From: Suillus spraguei
Taxonomy: Eukaryota > Basidiomycota > Agaricomycetes > Boletales > Suillaceae
Reading direction: 5' to 3'
NCBI GenBank assembly: GCA_016800925.1
Contig: JABCPU010000312.1
Coordinates: 1-64,000 of the forward strand
Length of the DNA: 64,000 nt
Positions within the stretch are counted from its first letter, which is position 1, and each line of letters starts with the position of its first letter. The notes below the pieces were generated by a model that was not told where the DNA came from, made no database searches, and worked only from the letters and a program-made list of their open reading frames with translations. Of the stretch, positions 24,315-35,027 are shown piece by piece. Made by a program: the position numbers and the translations under genes.

Positions 24315-24663
24315 AAGGATTGTTATGAAGGCATATAATGATCAGGATAGTAAATTGTTAAAGACTTGTAAGAAGTAAGAGGAAGAAGGATTATGACCGT
24401 CGGTTGCAAGCAAGGGAAACTTTGACGTCGGCCGTAAACCGATGAGCGACTGATATCTTTCTCAATTCTAATTAAAGTAAGTACATATAATATTTTTTTT
24501 TTACTATTTTGCTGACATAATATGTCAAACAGCCGTAAACCGGTCGGTGCTGCCGATGACGGTCCGAGTTAATCTCGGCTTTACAGTTCGTTTAACATGA
24601 GGACAAGTCTACATCAGATTCTGGTCTAGTTCGCTTAAACTCGCTAACTTGGACAAAGTTAGT
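24315..24663. promoter_or_regulatory. Divergent intergenic region, ERT1 and MTQ1
   Basis: 349 bp between two start codons. It contains two copies of GCCGTAAACCG in the same orientation (near 24432 and 24532) with a poly-T stretch between them. They could be a binding site for a shared regulator, but this is inference. Confidence 0.4.
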
Positions 24664-25610
24664 ATGCGCAGTGACAGTCCTGCTGTGAAACAACTATTCA
24701 CTAGGCTGGTTTCTTCACTCGGTTGTGAAACTGCCACACGGGAGCTCAAATGGATGAAGCAAACTCTGATCGCATCTCATTCTCCCACACTTCCTGCAAT
24801 GCTCCAGCGCAGGTTGAATGGAGAACCACTTCAATATATCTTGGGTGTGCAGATTAGTATATCAAACTCACGTGTAGTAATGACTCATACAGATATCTAA
24901 TAGGTACTACGCCATTTGGTCCACTTGACCTGCTAACAAGACCCCCGACATTAATACCTCGTCCTGAAACAGAGGACTGGACTCTTCGCCTTGCGGACAT
25001 GTTATCGCCGACCCCCGCCCGCCCGCTAACCGTCCTTGATCTATGTACTGGCACCGGTTGCATACCTCTTTTATTATGTCACCTTTGGCCACCAGGCAGC
25101 ACTCGTGCTTATGGTGTAGACATATCTCAAGACGCAATCCGCTTAGCCACGGATAATGCTGCACGTTGCAATATCCCGTCATTCCAGCCCTCGTCCATGA
25201 CTCCATACAGTCAAAACGTATTCATTCCAGTGTTTGGTGATCTCCGTGATCCAGATATCTTTAAACGCCTCCTGCCGCCGTTCGACGTTATTACGGCGAA
25301 TCCTCCTTATATTCCAAAACGAGATTACGACCTGCTTCCTGTATCAGTCAAGAATTACGAAGATCCTGCCGCGTTACTGGGAGACCCGCCAGATTCCGAG
25401 GAACATGATGGCCTGACCTTCTACCGTTTCATTTCTCAGCTTCTCAGACAAAAAGGGGTGTTGCGTGACGGTTCAATCGTGGCATTGGAAGTAGGCCAAA
25501 CTCAAGCAGATGCGGTTGAGGGTATACTCCACCAGTCAGTAGGCTTGCGAAACACGCAAGTATGGAAAGACCCATGGAATGTCAAACGTGTCGTCCTTGC
25601 ACGCGTTTGA
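24664..25610 (+). CDS. MTQ1: HemK/PrmC-type N5-glutamine methyltransferase, probable Mtq1
   Basis: Methylates the glutamine of the GGQ motif in a peptide chain release factor using S-adenosylmethionine; the fungal Mtq1 member acts on the mitochondrial factor. Two exons (24664-24844 and 24904-25610, intron 24845-24903) give 295 residues. The N-terminal helical part has LNGEPLQYILG followed by TPFGPLDLLTRPPTLIPRPE, the family's substrate-recognition segment. The SAM-binding motif I is VLDLCTGTGCIPLLL, GVDISQDAIRLA follows, and the catalytic motif is NPPY in DVITANPPYIPKRDY. The end reads WNVKRVVLARV. The first ATG is at 24664. The choice of Mtq1 over the cytosolic Mtq2 rests on the PrmC-like N-terminal domain. 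Confidence 0.88.
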
Positions 25611-27735
25611 GGATACTCACATCCACGTGTCATATCCTGGAGTGATCGACACTCTTCTCATCTCTAGATGTGCGTAATAATAATAGCAACCTTACTCCGT
25701 AACCCGTGACATCCGAGATATGAAGTCTCTACCCCTTTCTTCGAGAGTCCACATCGACGTGGTTGACTCATGATCAAAAGAATTCAAACTGTTTTATTTG
25801 TTCAGACACTCTTCTCCGGACATTTCACGGCGACCACACGTGGCATTTGTTCACACGCGGGGAATACAGACGAGAATCTCCCACTGGGAAGGGTAAGACG
25901 CCATGACAATGACAATTATTGCACGTGGCGCTTATGTGGCAGAGTAACCGAGCTTGATTGGCGAGGATTGCCGGTTGATCATGCTGACCGATTTGAAGGT
26001 TGGTCACAATCCAATTACTAAGAGATTCTGATTGATTTGGTGCCGAAGTGTAAATTCTATAGTGAGATTGAGTGGCACTAGTGCTCTTAATGCGAGCAGC
26101 TTACAAAGTTTTGATCAGTCCTGTGCAGACCCCTCACGTTGCGCATTTCCGCCGCCTCTAAGTCTCATCTTATCTCATCGCGTTCCCAAGCCCCAGCAAG
26201 CACCACATTTTCACCTGAAAATGCCTATTCCATAGTGGACGCTGGAGTCTGGCATGCCTTCCGGACTGGTGGAGGTGGCACTGATGGAGGTGTTTCCTGG
26301 GAGGGGAGCGAGAGTGAGTCAGAATATATGTCTGACGAGTCCTCGGAGAACTGATGAATCAATACGCGGACAGCGACGTACTGTATTTTAGGCTTCAGAG
26401 TCCAAACCAAGAATACAGAAGACGACCGTATTTGTCTGGATCTCCTGGTAACATTTATGCTTCCCAACTTCGTCCATTTGTCCTGAGGTCGAATCATCCC
26501 AGGGCTGTACCATCTGTGGAAGAAAGTTTAACAGCATGATAACAATATTCACGATGCCAGATAGCTCGTGTGAGTATTTACCTGTGTCGCCTCCTTATCT
26601 GGCAAGATGAGCTCTCTATTGTACTAACCACTACTTGCACAATGCCCACATTACTGCCATGACAGAGTGATGGAACTAGACCCTAGAATGCAAAGGGCGG
26701 CGACTTGTCGTTGGTTTAAATGGATATATTGGCATCCTTCTGTGCTCCAGGGCCGTTCCGCACGATCGCCAGGAAAAGTTCAATGAAATGCGCTAGTGGT
26801 CCCAGCGGCGGGACATGTAACAGTTACGGCGACATCCATTTTCTTCAACACAACACCATAAAACACCACCCTGTTCTGATAACCCATTGTAGTTTCAAAT
26901 CACTCGGGACGACGCATGCGCTGCTTCTGCTGTCATACTCTGAATGTTAAGGTGTTAAGCAGGGGTTATGGTGGACAGGTGGGTGCTGGGGCTTTCTATA
27001 AGCTGCTAAGCCTGGTGTCGTTTTCTTCCTGTCCTCCAGAGTGATAAAGTTCATGTCTAGTTTGTGCCCAAGGCTGACCACTAAGTGTTCCGAACCCAAT
27101 TATTCTACGTGGATGATAGAACTTCCTGCGCTTTTGCACATGAGTCTAACTGGCGACCCGCAGGGTACCAGAGTTGGACTTGCATGTATCACACCGAATA
27201 GGGCAAGCTGGTATGTGGGTAGTTTTCTAACAGTGGCCGCAAATTCATACCCTAAAGACGGTTGGTATATACTATTATTGTCAATCTGATTGCAATGTGC
27301 TTAACGTAACCTTCCCCGCAATTGACACATGTGAGCACTAAACCTACCCTGCAAGCACATGAAATCGTATCAACAGATCCCCCACCACCAAGATTCAACC
27401 TGGCCATGCTTGATAATGATCGTATCTTAATTTCCAACCTTCTTCCGGCGGCACAAATAATTTTAAGCTTCGCTAGGTTGACTCCTTCGACTCGATCACC
27501 CTGATCACTAGCACGAGCCAGTTCTGCTGTTTGTAACAGACCACTGCCTGTGGCGCTACTGCTCGCGTGTTTGAATTCATGAACACCCCAAATATGGAGG
27601 ACATCTCGGACTTCGACTTTCCGCCCCATTCGCCCCATTCGTGCCATTCGTGCCAAAGATTATATAATCAAATACATGTGCAAACAACTTCCTGCACCGT
27701 ACATGCAAACAAGTCTATGATGTAATCACACATCG
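25611..27735. other. No recognised gene
   Basis: About 2.1 kb with only short open frames. A small tandem tract of TTCG(C/T)-type 11-mers lies near 27617-27656. I see nothing that supports coding. The last part is the upstream region of the CxC5/CxC6 gene. Confidence 0.45.
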
Positions 27736-30339
27736 ATGAGCACCCAGTCACTACTCCAGTGCTTGCAGGAATTGCAGGGTGTCCTGTCCCCTGTGACGGA
27801 GCTCTCACTCGCATCTATTGTCCGCTTTGTTTTCCTTGCGACAAACCTTAAGAATGACATAGTCCTTGTTCTCCGCCTGCTAACCTATCACCGAGTATCA
27901 TCCACTTTCTCTCTGCTAGCTGTCAAATTGTACTTGACGATGTGCCGGCTTTCTGGACAGCATTGAAAGACACTATCTGGCATGAGGAAAATTTCGGACT
28001 TTATAAACACTCCCTCTTTTCACGCAGTATGGGCAGAAACATGGTATCAGTGAGTCTTCTACTTGTCATCCTCTCGAGCCTGTGAAATTTACGGTGCTGC
28101 AGCCATGTCTCCCCTCTACCCACCACAGCAGACATGTTTCTCTCTTGGCTGCACCAACATGAAGAAGCTAATGAGAGCAGAGCAGCGCCCTGCAATCCTA
28201 TACACACTTGATCGTGGCCCAATTGCTACGTACTCTGTACATCTCAAATGTGATGGTGCGCATCTACCATATCATCTATGACACTGACTCAAATTTTATA
28301 GCTTGTCATGTTGGGTTCCATCACCACTATTTGATTGACTATAAAGTCCCTGCACATGATCGCAAGCGGACTTATTATGCACATGTACTGGATGTGCTCC
28401 ATGTTGGCAGCCATCAATATGTTGATATAGCAGTTGTGCGGATGTGGAGAACACTGAATCTTGTTTCATGGTGAGTGCTATCCATAGCATCGCTTCATGA
28501 TTCAGTGTTTCTAACTTGACTTTGGCTGTTACGAACTAGGGTGGCGTCACCAGCGACAGTGAAAAGACATGGACGGTCTGCTGGGAAGTTCTACAATGTC
28601 CAAAAGAGGACAAGGTGAAAGTACAAGGAATGTGTTCTGAGTACGATCAAGGGTTCTGCCTCAAAGATAGATCTAAGAGGTTCTACGAGAATAGAGACTA
28701 AGGCTAAGGAGTGCTTAGACTTAGAGATGATTCAAGACGACTTAGGTTGGAGACCTAAGCGAAAGATATTCCAGGTAAAACCCAGTAAGATTAAAGTAGA
28801 GTATACAAGCGTAATACAACGTGCTTAAATAGGTCAATATGTGCGCACGGATCAAGAGAGTCGTGAGAATGTAAGTGCGTATCCTTGGAAGGAAGGCAAC
28901 TATAGTACAGATGCGTTGAGCATATGAGTCAGAGTCACGTTATGTAATATACAAGTAAAGGTAATAGAGAGAGAATGAATAGGGGCACGTACGACTGTAA
29001 CATTGGCAGGACGTCCATGTCAAACTGCGCCCCCTTCTATAATGTCTCCCTCTCAAAGGATGCTGTGCCGCCACCTGACTTTCCTTTCAAGTTTGGCCTC
29101 TCAGGTGACCACATCTGGAGTGGAGTTGTCCAACTCTCTCTCATCAAAGATTTACAACTTCGTGGTCAAGTGCTGGAGATCAAGCATGGAGGTGACCACA
29201 GGGACAGATTCACTGCACCGATACGTGCTCGCAACCTTCGCATCCACCTCTACGGCCAGGAGGAGCTCCATCATTATTGTACCAAGTGCACTGTTCTCCA
29301 CAACAACAACAACAACAATGGTGCTCCTGACCGAAAGTTTTCCGTTGTCATTACAGATGGGGTCACTGTAGGCCATCCATGTTGCGGCATTCATAATTGC
29401 CATGAACCCCTTGCCAATAATTGCGATAGATTCTGTACTGACCATCTTCTAACACACCTCCATATCTGTGCAATAGTGAACTGTGAGCGCAGTGTCACAC
29501 CCTTGACTAGGACCTGCAATGACCCCACACACCAGGCTATCGAGAAAGCATACACCCAATGTGGCCAGGCACGCTTTCAGCTTCAGGAACGCCTTCAGCG
29601 TGCATATGTAGCTGTGCCCATGAACTCTGATACCAGCGATGTCACGATTGCTGACCTTGAGGCCGATGATCCCTTGGAAGAGGAGTTTGAAGTCCCAGTT
29701 GTTGTTGGTGAGGGATCTGTGGAGACAGTGAAGCAAACTAAGCCAAGGAAACTTCACGCAAAGTTTGGTCGTAACCGTACCCACAATGAACAGTTGATCA
29801 TTGTGCCATGTGGGATGATTCTCGCACGTGAGACATTTTATGGAGCAGAGGGTGTCATAAGCGTTGTGGTAAGGCAAATGCTTCTCACTTGCGATTGCAG
29901 ACTAACTATGAGCGGATAGGAGATGTTCAAGAGGGTATTTCACGATGAGAGCATCAAGCCCAGTCACATCTTTTACGACAAGAATTGCACCTTGTCTTAC
30001 CATGTTCGGAACGACCCTTACTTCAAAAGCATAGGCCTATCTGTCAATGTGTTTCATTTCCAGTGCAAGCATTCCATTGAAGATGCATGGTGTCAGGAAC
30101 ACTGCAACCCTGCCCACTTTGACGAGCTGCAGGACACTAGTGGAAACTGGCTATTCAACTCCTCCATCACAGAGCAGACAAATGTCTGGTTCGGGGGATA
30201 TCACTCAATATGCCGCGAGATGCTCATGGACAGATATGTCTTCTTCTTAGATGAGATAATCCTTCAGAAGAATCGGCTCACGAAAGAAAAGCTACATGCA
30301 GAGGGGAGACGCCCTGGCAACTGGCCACTAATAGAGTGA
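27736..30339 (+). pseudogene. CxC5/CxC6 cysteine-cluster protein (KDZ-associated), frame-broken and LTR-interrupted
   Basis: CxC5 and CxC6 domains are cysteine clusters in basidiomycete proteins linked to KDZ transposons; their role is unknown. Five exons can be placed: 27736-28049, 28103-28255, 28302-28470, 29010-29868 and 29920-30339. Visible text includes LLQCLQELQGVLSPVTELSL, FLSASCQIVLDDVPAF, YPPQQTCFSLGC, HLKCDACHVGFHHHY (the last two form a cysteine cluster split by the 46-nt intron at 28256-28301), LHVGSHQYVD, then CCGIHNCHEPL, CNDPTHQAIEKAYTQ, and a C-terminal IFYDKNCTLSYH with CQEHCNPAHF. Two one-base frame changes (near 27867 and 28012) interrupt exon 1, while exons 2-5 read cleanly. 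A solo LTR occupies the third intron. Confidence 0.8.
28527..29002 (-). mobile_element. Solo LTR of the element A/B family, inside an intron
   Basis: 476 bp running TGTTACGAAC to ACTGTAACA, matching the LTRs at 30808, 33524 and 40650. It is flanked by the 5-bp duplication TTGGC (28522-28526 and 29003-29007). No internal region is left, so recombination between the two LTRs of a full element probably removed it. The strand given is that of the family's coding direction. Confidence 0.93.
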
Positions 30340-30458
30340 ACAATTTGTTACTTGTCTTTATCATGCTCTTCTACAATATATAACTAACGTGTCTTTATCT
30401 AACATGTGTCCAAATACAAATAGTGCCAGCAACATCCAGCGCACCCATCAACTCAAAG

Positions 30459-30660
30459 CTAGCTATATTTTCTTTGTTAATGCGATTGCTTTCCTTGGGG
30501 TGGGCTGGCCCCCTCTAAGCGGCTCAAGGAAAGCAATCGCATTAACAAAGAAAATAATGTAGTTAGCTATACTTTGCTTTCCTTGAGCCGCTTAGGGGGG
30601 GCCAGCCCACCCCAAGGAAAGCAATCGCGTTAACAAAGAAAATAATGTAGTTAGCTATAC
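30459..30660. repeat. Fold-back repeat, nested MITE-like hairpin
   Basis: Bases 30459-30535 and 30573-30660 are near-perfect reverse complements, including a GC-rich centre (GGGGTGGGCTGG and its complement). The terminal 45 bp of the right arm also occur directly at 30527-30571. The unit therefore looks like a short element with 30-bp terminal repeats, followed by a second partial copy whose centre is inverted. The RNA or single strand could fold into a long hairpin. Confidence 0.8.
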
Positions 30661-30807
30661 CTGCAGGGTATTGAATACTGTCTACAATATATAATCTTAT
30701 GAATGCTCTCTCCTCCATAAGAGGAGTAAGAAACTGTGCCGTGTTTGCAATGTCGCTGGTGTTGTTATTAGAAATGTTGCTGGCATTATTGGTATTTGGA
30801 GACGTGT

Positions 30808-31282
30808 TGTTACGACTGGGGTGGCGTCACCAGCGACAGTGAAAAGACACAGTCGGTCTGCTGGGAAGTTCTACAATGTCCAGAAGAGGACAAGGTGAAA
30901 GTACAAGGAATGCGTTCCGAGTATGATCAAGGGTCTGGCCTCAAGGATAAGTCCGAGAGGTTCTTACGAGAATAGAGACTAAGGCTAAGGAGTGCTTAGA
31001 CTTAGAGACGATTCAAGGACGACTTAGGTTGGAGACCTAAGCGAAGGAAGTTCCAGGTAAAACCCAGTAAGATTAAAGTAGGGAATCTACTACAAGTACA
31101 CTGTGCTTAAATAGGTAGATATATGCGCACAGACCAGGTAACCGTGAGAATGTAACTGCATATCCTAATAAGGAAGGCATGTGTTGTACAGATGCATTGA
31201 GCATATGAGTCAGAGTCATGTGACATGATATACAAGTAAGAGTATAAAGGGAAAATGAATAGGGGCACGTACGACTGTAACA
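30808..31282 (-). repeat. 3' LTR of element B
   Basis: 475 bp, TGTTACGACT to CTGTAACA on the plus strand. It is the reverse complement of the element A LTRs and contains the same internal motifs. Confidence 0.92.
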
Positions 31283-31315
31283 TTACCCCCTTATTACATT
31301 GAAAGTCACCGACTT

Positions 31316-32785
31316 TCAAACATCTCTGTTGTCGTCATAGACGGGATCATAGTCATCGTAGTTAGCGACGTCTTCATCAGCGGCACTTCCTCCTAACATA
31401 TAAGCCGCCTCCTCCTCTGCTACAGTTCTCGCTCGTCGACCTTCTTTTTGTCGTCGACGGTTAATAAGATACTGTTCCCACCTACGTAGTGCATCATAAA
31501 ATCCATTGTCCTTCCAGGTAAGCGTGAACAGGGGTTCCCCACAACGCTGAGGGCAATAAATGGACAGATGGGTGGGACCATGTCGCAGACAGATTTGACA
31601 CTGATAGTCGAGACAATTCTTTTGTCGATGTCCGATGATGCCACAGACTCGGCATTTCATGTTTTCATCAGTGTTGGAAATGGACATGCATAATGGTGAT
31701 GGTGAGATAACGGGTGTAGGGCTGGTAGATCTAGCACGCTTCTTCCCTTTCTTTCGTGTCATGCGTTTTAAGGCAAAGGCGTTGTCGCGTTGAAGCTGTG
31801 CCTGCTGCTTGGTGGTCAGGGTATACGCAGATGTGGGGAGGTCGGGAGTGGTTCCACGTTCAGCATCCGCAAGGAGTTCGTTAGAGGAAGAGGGGGAAGT
31901 GATGCCTAAGTCTTTTACTAAGACTGGTGAGACAGGATCCATTGGACCAAACGATGACGGGATAGGCATGGGGGGATGAATGTGAAGGTCGCGAAGACGA
32001 GGACCTAGTGCTATTAATTCGGCTACGGGAATTCCTAATCTTTTTGGAGCTTCACACTGTTCCTCTGTACAGGGCTCATATAACCATGCAGGATGGTCAT
32101 GAGAGACTACGACAGGAGACGATGAAGTCAGTTGTTCGATGGGAGATGGGGTTCGGGGAGAAGAGAGGTCGGCTTGTGTTTGTTGCAAATCAGTGATGGC
32201 TTCTTCAACTAAGTTTCTGGCTGCTTTGGTTTCAGTGACTGATTGCTGGATGGTTTCGACGACTGCATTGGTGAGCTGCCCGATCTCTTGGACAGCAGTG
32301 CATAAGCCAGCAAGGGCGTCAACACTAGAATACATGCGCGAAGCAGGGGGTGCTGGAATAGGAAGTGGCGCATCTTCCTGCGGAGAGGGAGGTCAAGCAA
32401 TGCCTGCTCGACGTTCGGCCATGATGTGAATAGCTTCTTCAACATCGCTTTTAAAAGAACCAGGAAGCAACAACATAGCATAAGAACGAATGCGTTTTTG
32501 AAGATGTAAGAAGCGTTGACGATATGTAGCATCTGTAGTTTCATTGGCTGTAGCTTCGATGAGGGCGGCAGTACGGATAATGTTGATGAGGAGGAGGGCC
32601 GGGAAGGCACCTTTTTCGGTGAGGATTCTTTCAATTTCAAGGGCGTGTCCTTCACATAGAAGGGCGGCTTCAATGTAGGAAGTGTTGTCGATTTCGGTGG
32701 TAAGGGATCCATAGTGTTCAGCATCAGAGTCGGAGTCATTGTTGGCAATGGTGACGGGGGTGATGTAGGCAGTGGGGAAAGACAT
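31316..32785 (-). pseudogene. Extra zinc-knuckle ORF of element B (one nonsense codon)
   Basis: A single frame of 490 codons interrupted only by a TGA at about 32393, where element A has an Arg codon (RAGI-stop versus RAGVARPP). It starts MSFPTAYITPV. The middle is a Ser/Pro-rich and helical region (AVQEIGQLTNAVVETIQQSV), followed by a basic KRMTRKKGKKRARSTSPTP stretch. The C terminus has a CCHC knuckle CRVCGIIGHRQKNC and a second C-x2-C-x6-H-x4-C group, CQICLRHGPTHLSIYC. These motifs imply nucleic-acid binding. It lies after pol, where env sits in other elements, and has no membrane segment or signal peptide, so it is not an envelope-type protein. Confidence 0.8.
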
Positions 32786-32839
32786 TTCAATGGTGATAGT
32801 TGATCAAGTGCTAGTGCGAGTTGATTGACTAAAGGATAA

Positions 32840-33523
32840 TCAGAGGGAGTGTTGCTTCTTATATGCATTCAAGATTCGAGCGGAGTTCTTCAAGTTCTTT
32901 TCTGGGAGCCATTCATTATCTCCTGATGAATATCCTTTCCAAGAAACGAGATAGCATCGGCAAGTGCCGGTTCCTTTGTGAGAAAGAATTGCCTCTATTT
33001 CATATTCTTCTTCTTCTTCAATGATGTCAGGTGGTGGTTTGGGGAAGTTCGGACCGTGTATGTCTGTTTCGCTATAGGACGATAGAACAGAAGCGTGGAA
33101 TGTAGGATGGATCTTCCACTGCGGAGGGAGTTTGAGCATGAACGTGATGGGTGATAAGATGTCGATGATCGGGAAGGGTCCGTATCGTTTTGGCGCGAGT
33201 TTCCTTGATGGGAGTTTGAGTCTAAGATTAGCGGCAGATAGCCAAACCTTATCTCCGATCTTCCATGGAATGTACTTATCTCCTCGGGATTGTTCAGCCA
33301 TTGTTTGCATTGCAATATTATGACAGGCGATTGCTTCTTCTCTTATCTTCTGCAGGGATCGTACTCGATCTTCTGCTGCGGGGACAGATGAATCAGGGAT
33401 AAGGTGAGGGATGGCGCGTGGTTCGTATCCCATCATGAGATAGAAGGGTGATGCGTTCCTTGCATCATGTTTTCGGTGGTTGTGGACGAATTCAGTGATT
33501 GGTAGGTGTTCTACCCAATCTTC
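32840..33523 (-). pseudogene. Integrase C terminus with chromodomain, element B
   Basis: Open to the junction at 33523. Carries EFVHNHRKHDARNASPFYL, GYEPRAIPHLIPDSSVP, DKVWLSAANLRLKLPSRKLA, RYGPFPIIDILSP and a chromodomain (EYEIEAILSHKGTG with YLVSWKGYSSGDNEWLPE). Chromodomains guide integration to particular chromatin. It is nearly identical to the element A copy and truncated at its N-terminal side. Confidence 0.9.
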
Positions 33524-33998
33524 TGTTACAATCGTACGTGCCCCTATTCATTTTCTTACCTCATTTACCATGTATATTACATAACATGACTCTGACTCAT
33601 ATGCTCAACGCATCTGTACTATAGTTGCCTTCCTTCTTTGGATACGCACATATATTCTCACACTCTTCTTGGTCTGTGCGCACATATTGGCCTATTTAAG
33701 CACAGTGTACTTGTAGTAGATTCGGTACTTTAATCTTACTGGGTTTTACCTGGAATCTCCTTCGCTTAGGTCTCCAACCTAAGTCGTCTTGAATCATCTC
33801 TAAGTCTAAGCACTCCTTAGCCTTAGTCTCTATTCTCGCGGATACCTCTTTGACTTGTCATTGAGGCTGAACCCTTGATCGTACTCGGAACGCGTTCCTT
33901 GTACTTTCACCTTGTTCTCTTTTGAACATTGTAAGCACTCCCAGCAGACCGTCTGTGTCTTTTCACTGTCGCTGGTGACGCCACCCCAGTTCGTAACA
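33524..33998 (+). repeat. 5' LTR of element A
   Basis: 475 bp, TGTTACAATC to TTCGTAACA. It differs from the 3' LTR at scattered positions and small indels, so the insertion is not brand new. Confidence 0.93.
33693..33737 (+). promoter_or_regulatory. Predicted LTR promoter and self-primer sequence
   Basis: A TATA-like TATTTAAG at 33693-33700 lies 34 nt upstream of ACTTTAATCTT at 33727-33737. That 11-mer is the exact reverse complement of 34000-34010, just inside the LTR. If transcription starts at about 33727, the first 11 nt of the RNA could pair with that site. Confidence 0.6.
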
Positions 33999-33999
33999 A

Positions 34000-34010
34000 A
34001 AGATTAAAGT
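34000..34010 (+). promoter_or_regulatory. Predicted primer-binding site for self-priming
   Basis: AAGATTAAAGT begins two bases after the 5' LTR. It is not preceded by or composed of the TGG expected for pairing to a tRNA CCA end, but it complements the predicted transcript 5' end perfectly. Confidence 0.6.
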
Positions 34011-34196
34011 CTATTTTGATCGTCGACTATCCAGTCTTTGACCCTGAACCCTGATCGCCTAGATCAGCAGACTAGCGTACGCGTACGCTGAGCAGATTGT
34101 CAAGAGAAGCCCTCTGACAGAAGAAAGCCCTAACGGACAGCAAGACAGCGCGTGTAGGCACCGAGAAAGTATAACTCACCAGAAGAATCATTAACC

Positions 34197-35008
34197 ATGT
34201 CGACCAAAGAATTCGAATACAAGATCGGTCAACCGATTGGTTTTGATGGAGATCGTGATAACTCTCGCAAGTTTATCCAGTCGTGCAACTTGCACTTTGA
34301 CATCAATGAAAAGCTTTACACCACCGACAAGCAGAAGATCATCTACATAACATCCTTCATGACCGAGAAGAATGCCAAGTCTTGGAAGGAACAATTCCTT
34401 GAACACGCCCAATCTACCGACACTTCGGGACAAAAAGTTGGTTATGGGACGATGGTGGATTTTATGAAGAGCTTCAAAGAAGCATTCGAACCAGTGGATA
34501 CCAGAATGACCGCGCTTACACGCCTTAGAGACCTCAAGCAAGGAACTGGAGATCTTCATACCTATGTCGCCGACTTTGAGGCACTTGCAGCCAAGGCTCA
34601 TATCACCGATAACGCGACAAAATCCAGTTCTTTCAAGATGGTCTTAATTGGGGTATCCTTACAAAGCTTTTCAATACGGGAGATGTCTCCGAGATATTCA
34701 GAGATGTTGTGTTGCAATGCGTTGCTATTGACAATGCCCATCATTGGCTTAACGCCATGAGGACACGTCATGTTCCACAACAGAAGAAGAAGAACTACGG
34801 AAATGCGCGGTATATTCCGAACCGCGATTCCAATGCGATGGTCGTAGATCGAATCTCCGACATGGAAAGATCCGAATGCATGAAGAAAGGGCAGTGCTTC
34901 GGATGCAGAAAGACAGGACACCGCATCCATAATTGTCCTGACAGAAAGAAGAAGACCCCGCTCCGACAAACCGAAGTCAAAGGGAAGAAGAAGATGAAGA
35001 AACCGTGA
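34197..35008 (+). pseudogene. Gag of element A
   Basis: Starts MSTKEFEYKIGQPIGFDGD and has a typical Ty3/Gypsy capsid-like helical region (LRDLKQGTGDLHTYVADFEA). A one-base frame change near 34641 separates it from the second half (ILTKLFNTGDVSEIFRD onward), which ends in a CCHC knuckle CFGCRKTGHRIHNC and a basic tail. The protein would coat and package the element RNA. Confidence 0.88.
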
Positions 35009-35027
35009 GACGGATTGTTGAGGATTT

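Larger units (their letters stand above)
30808..33523 (-). mobile_element. Element B: 3' part of a chromodomain Ty3/Gypsy retrotransposon
   Basis: Contains, in minus-strand order, the end of the integrase with a chromodomain, the extra zinc-knuckle ORF and the 3' LTR. It stops exactly where the 5' LTR of element A begins (33524), within the integrase text EDWVEHLP. The upstream part (gag, protease, RT) is missing here and is not found on the other side of element A. Confidence 0.88.

Noticed and set aside
28975..29919. An independent gene starting at the ATG at 28975
   Set aside because: The first ten codons are LTR sequence, and the upstream exons join in frame through a normal intron. The frame is an exon of the CxC5/CxC6 gene.
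31316..32785. An envelope protein in the third ORF
   Set aside because: There is no signal peptide, transmembrane segment or fusion-type region; the visible motifs are zinc knuckles and a basic stretch.
30808..33998. A retrotransposon bounded by the LTRs at 30808 and 33524
   Set aside because: These two LTRs are inverted relative to each other; an element needs direct LTRs. The true pair for element A is 33524 and 40650.
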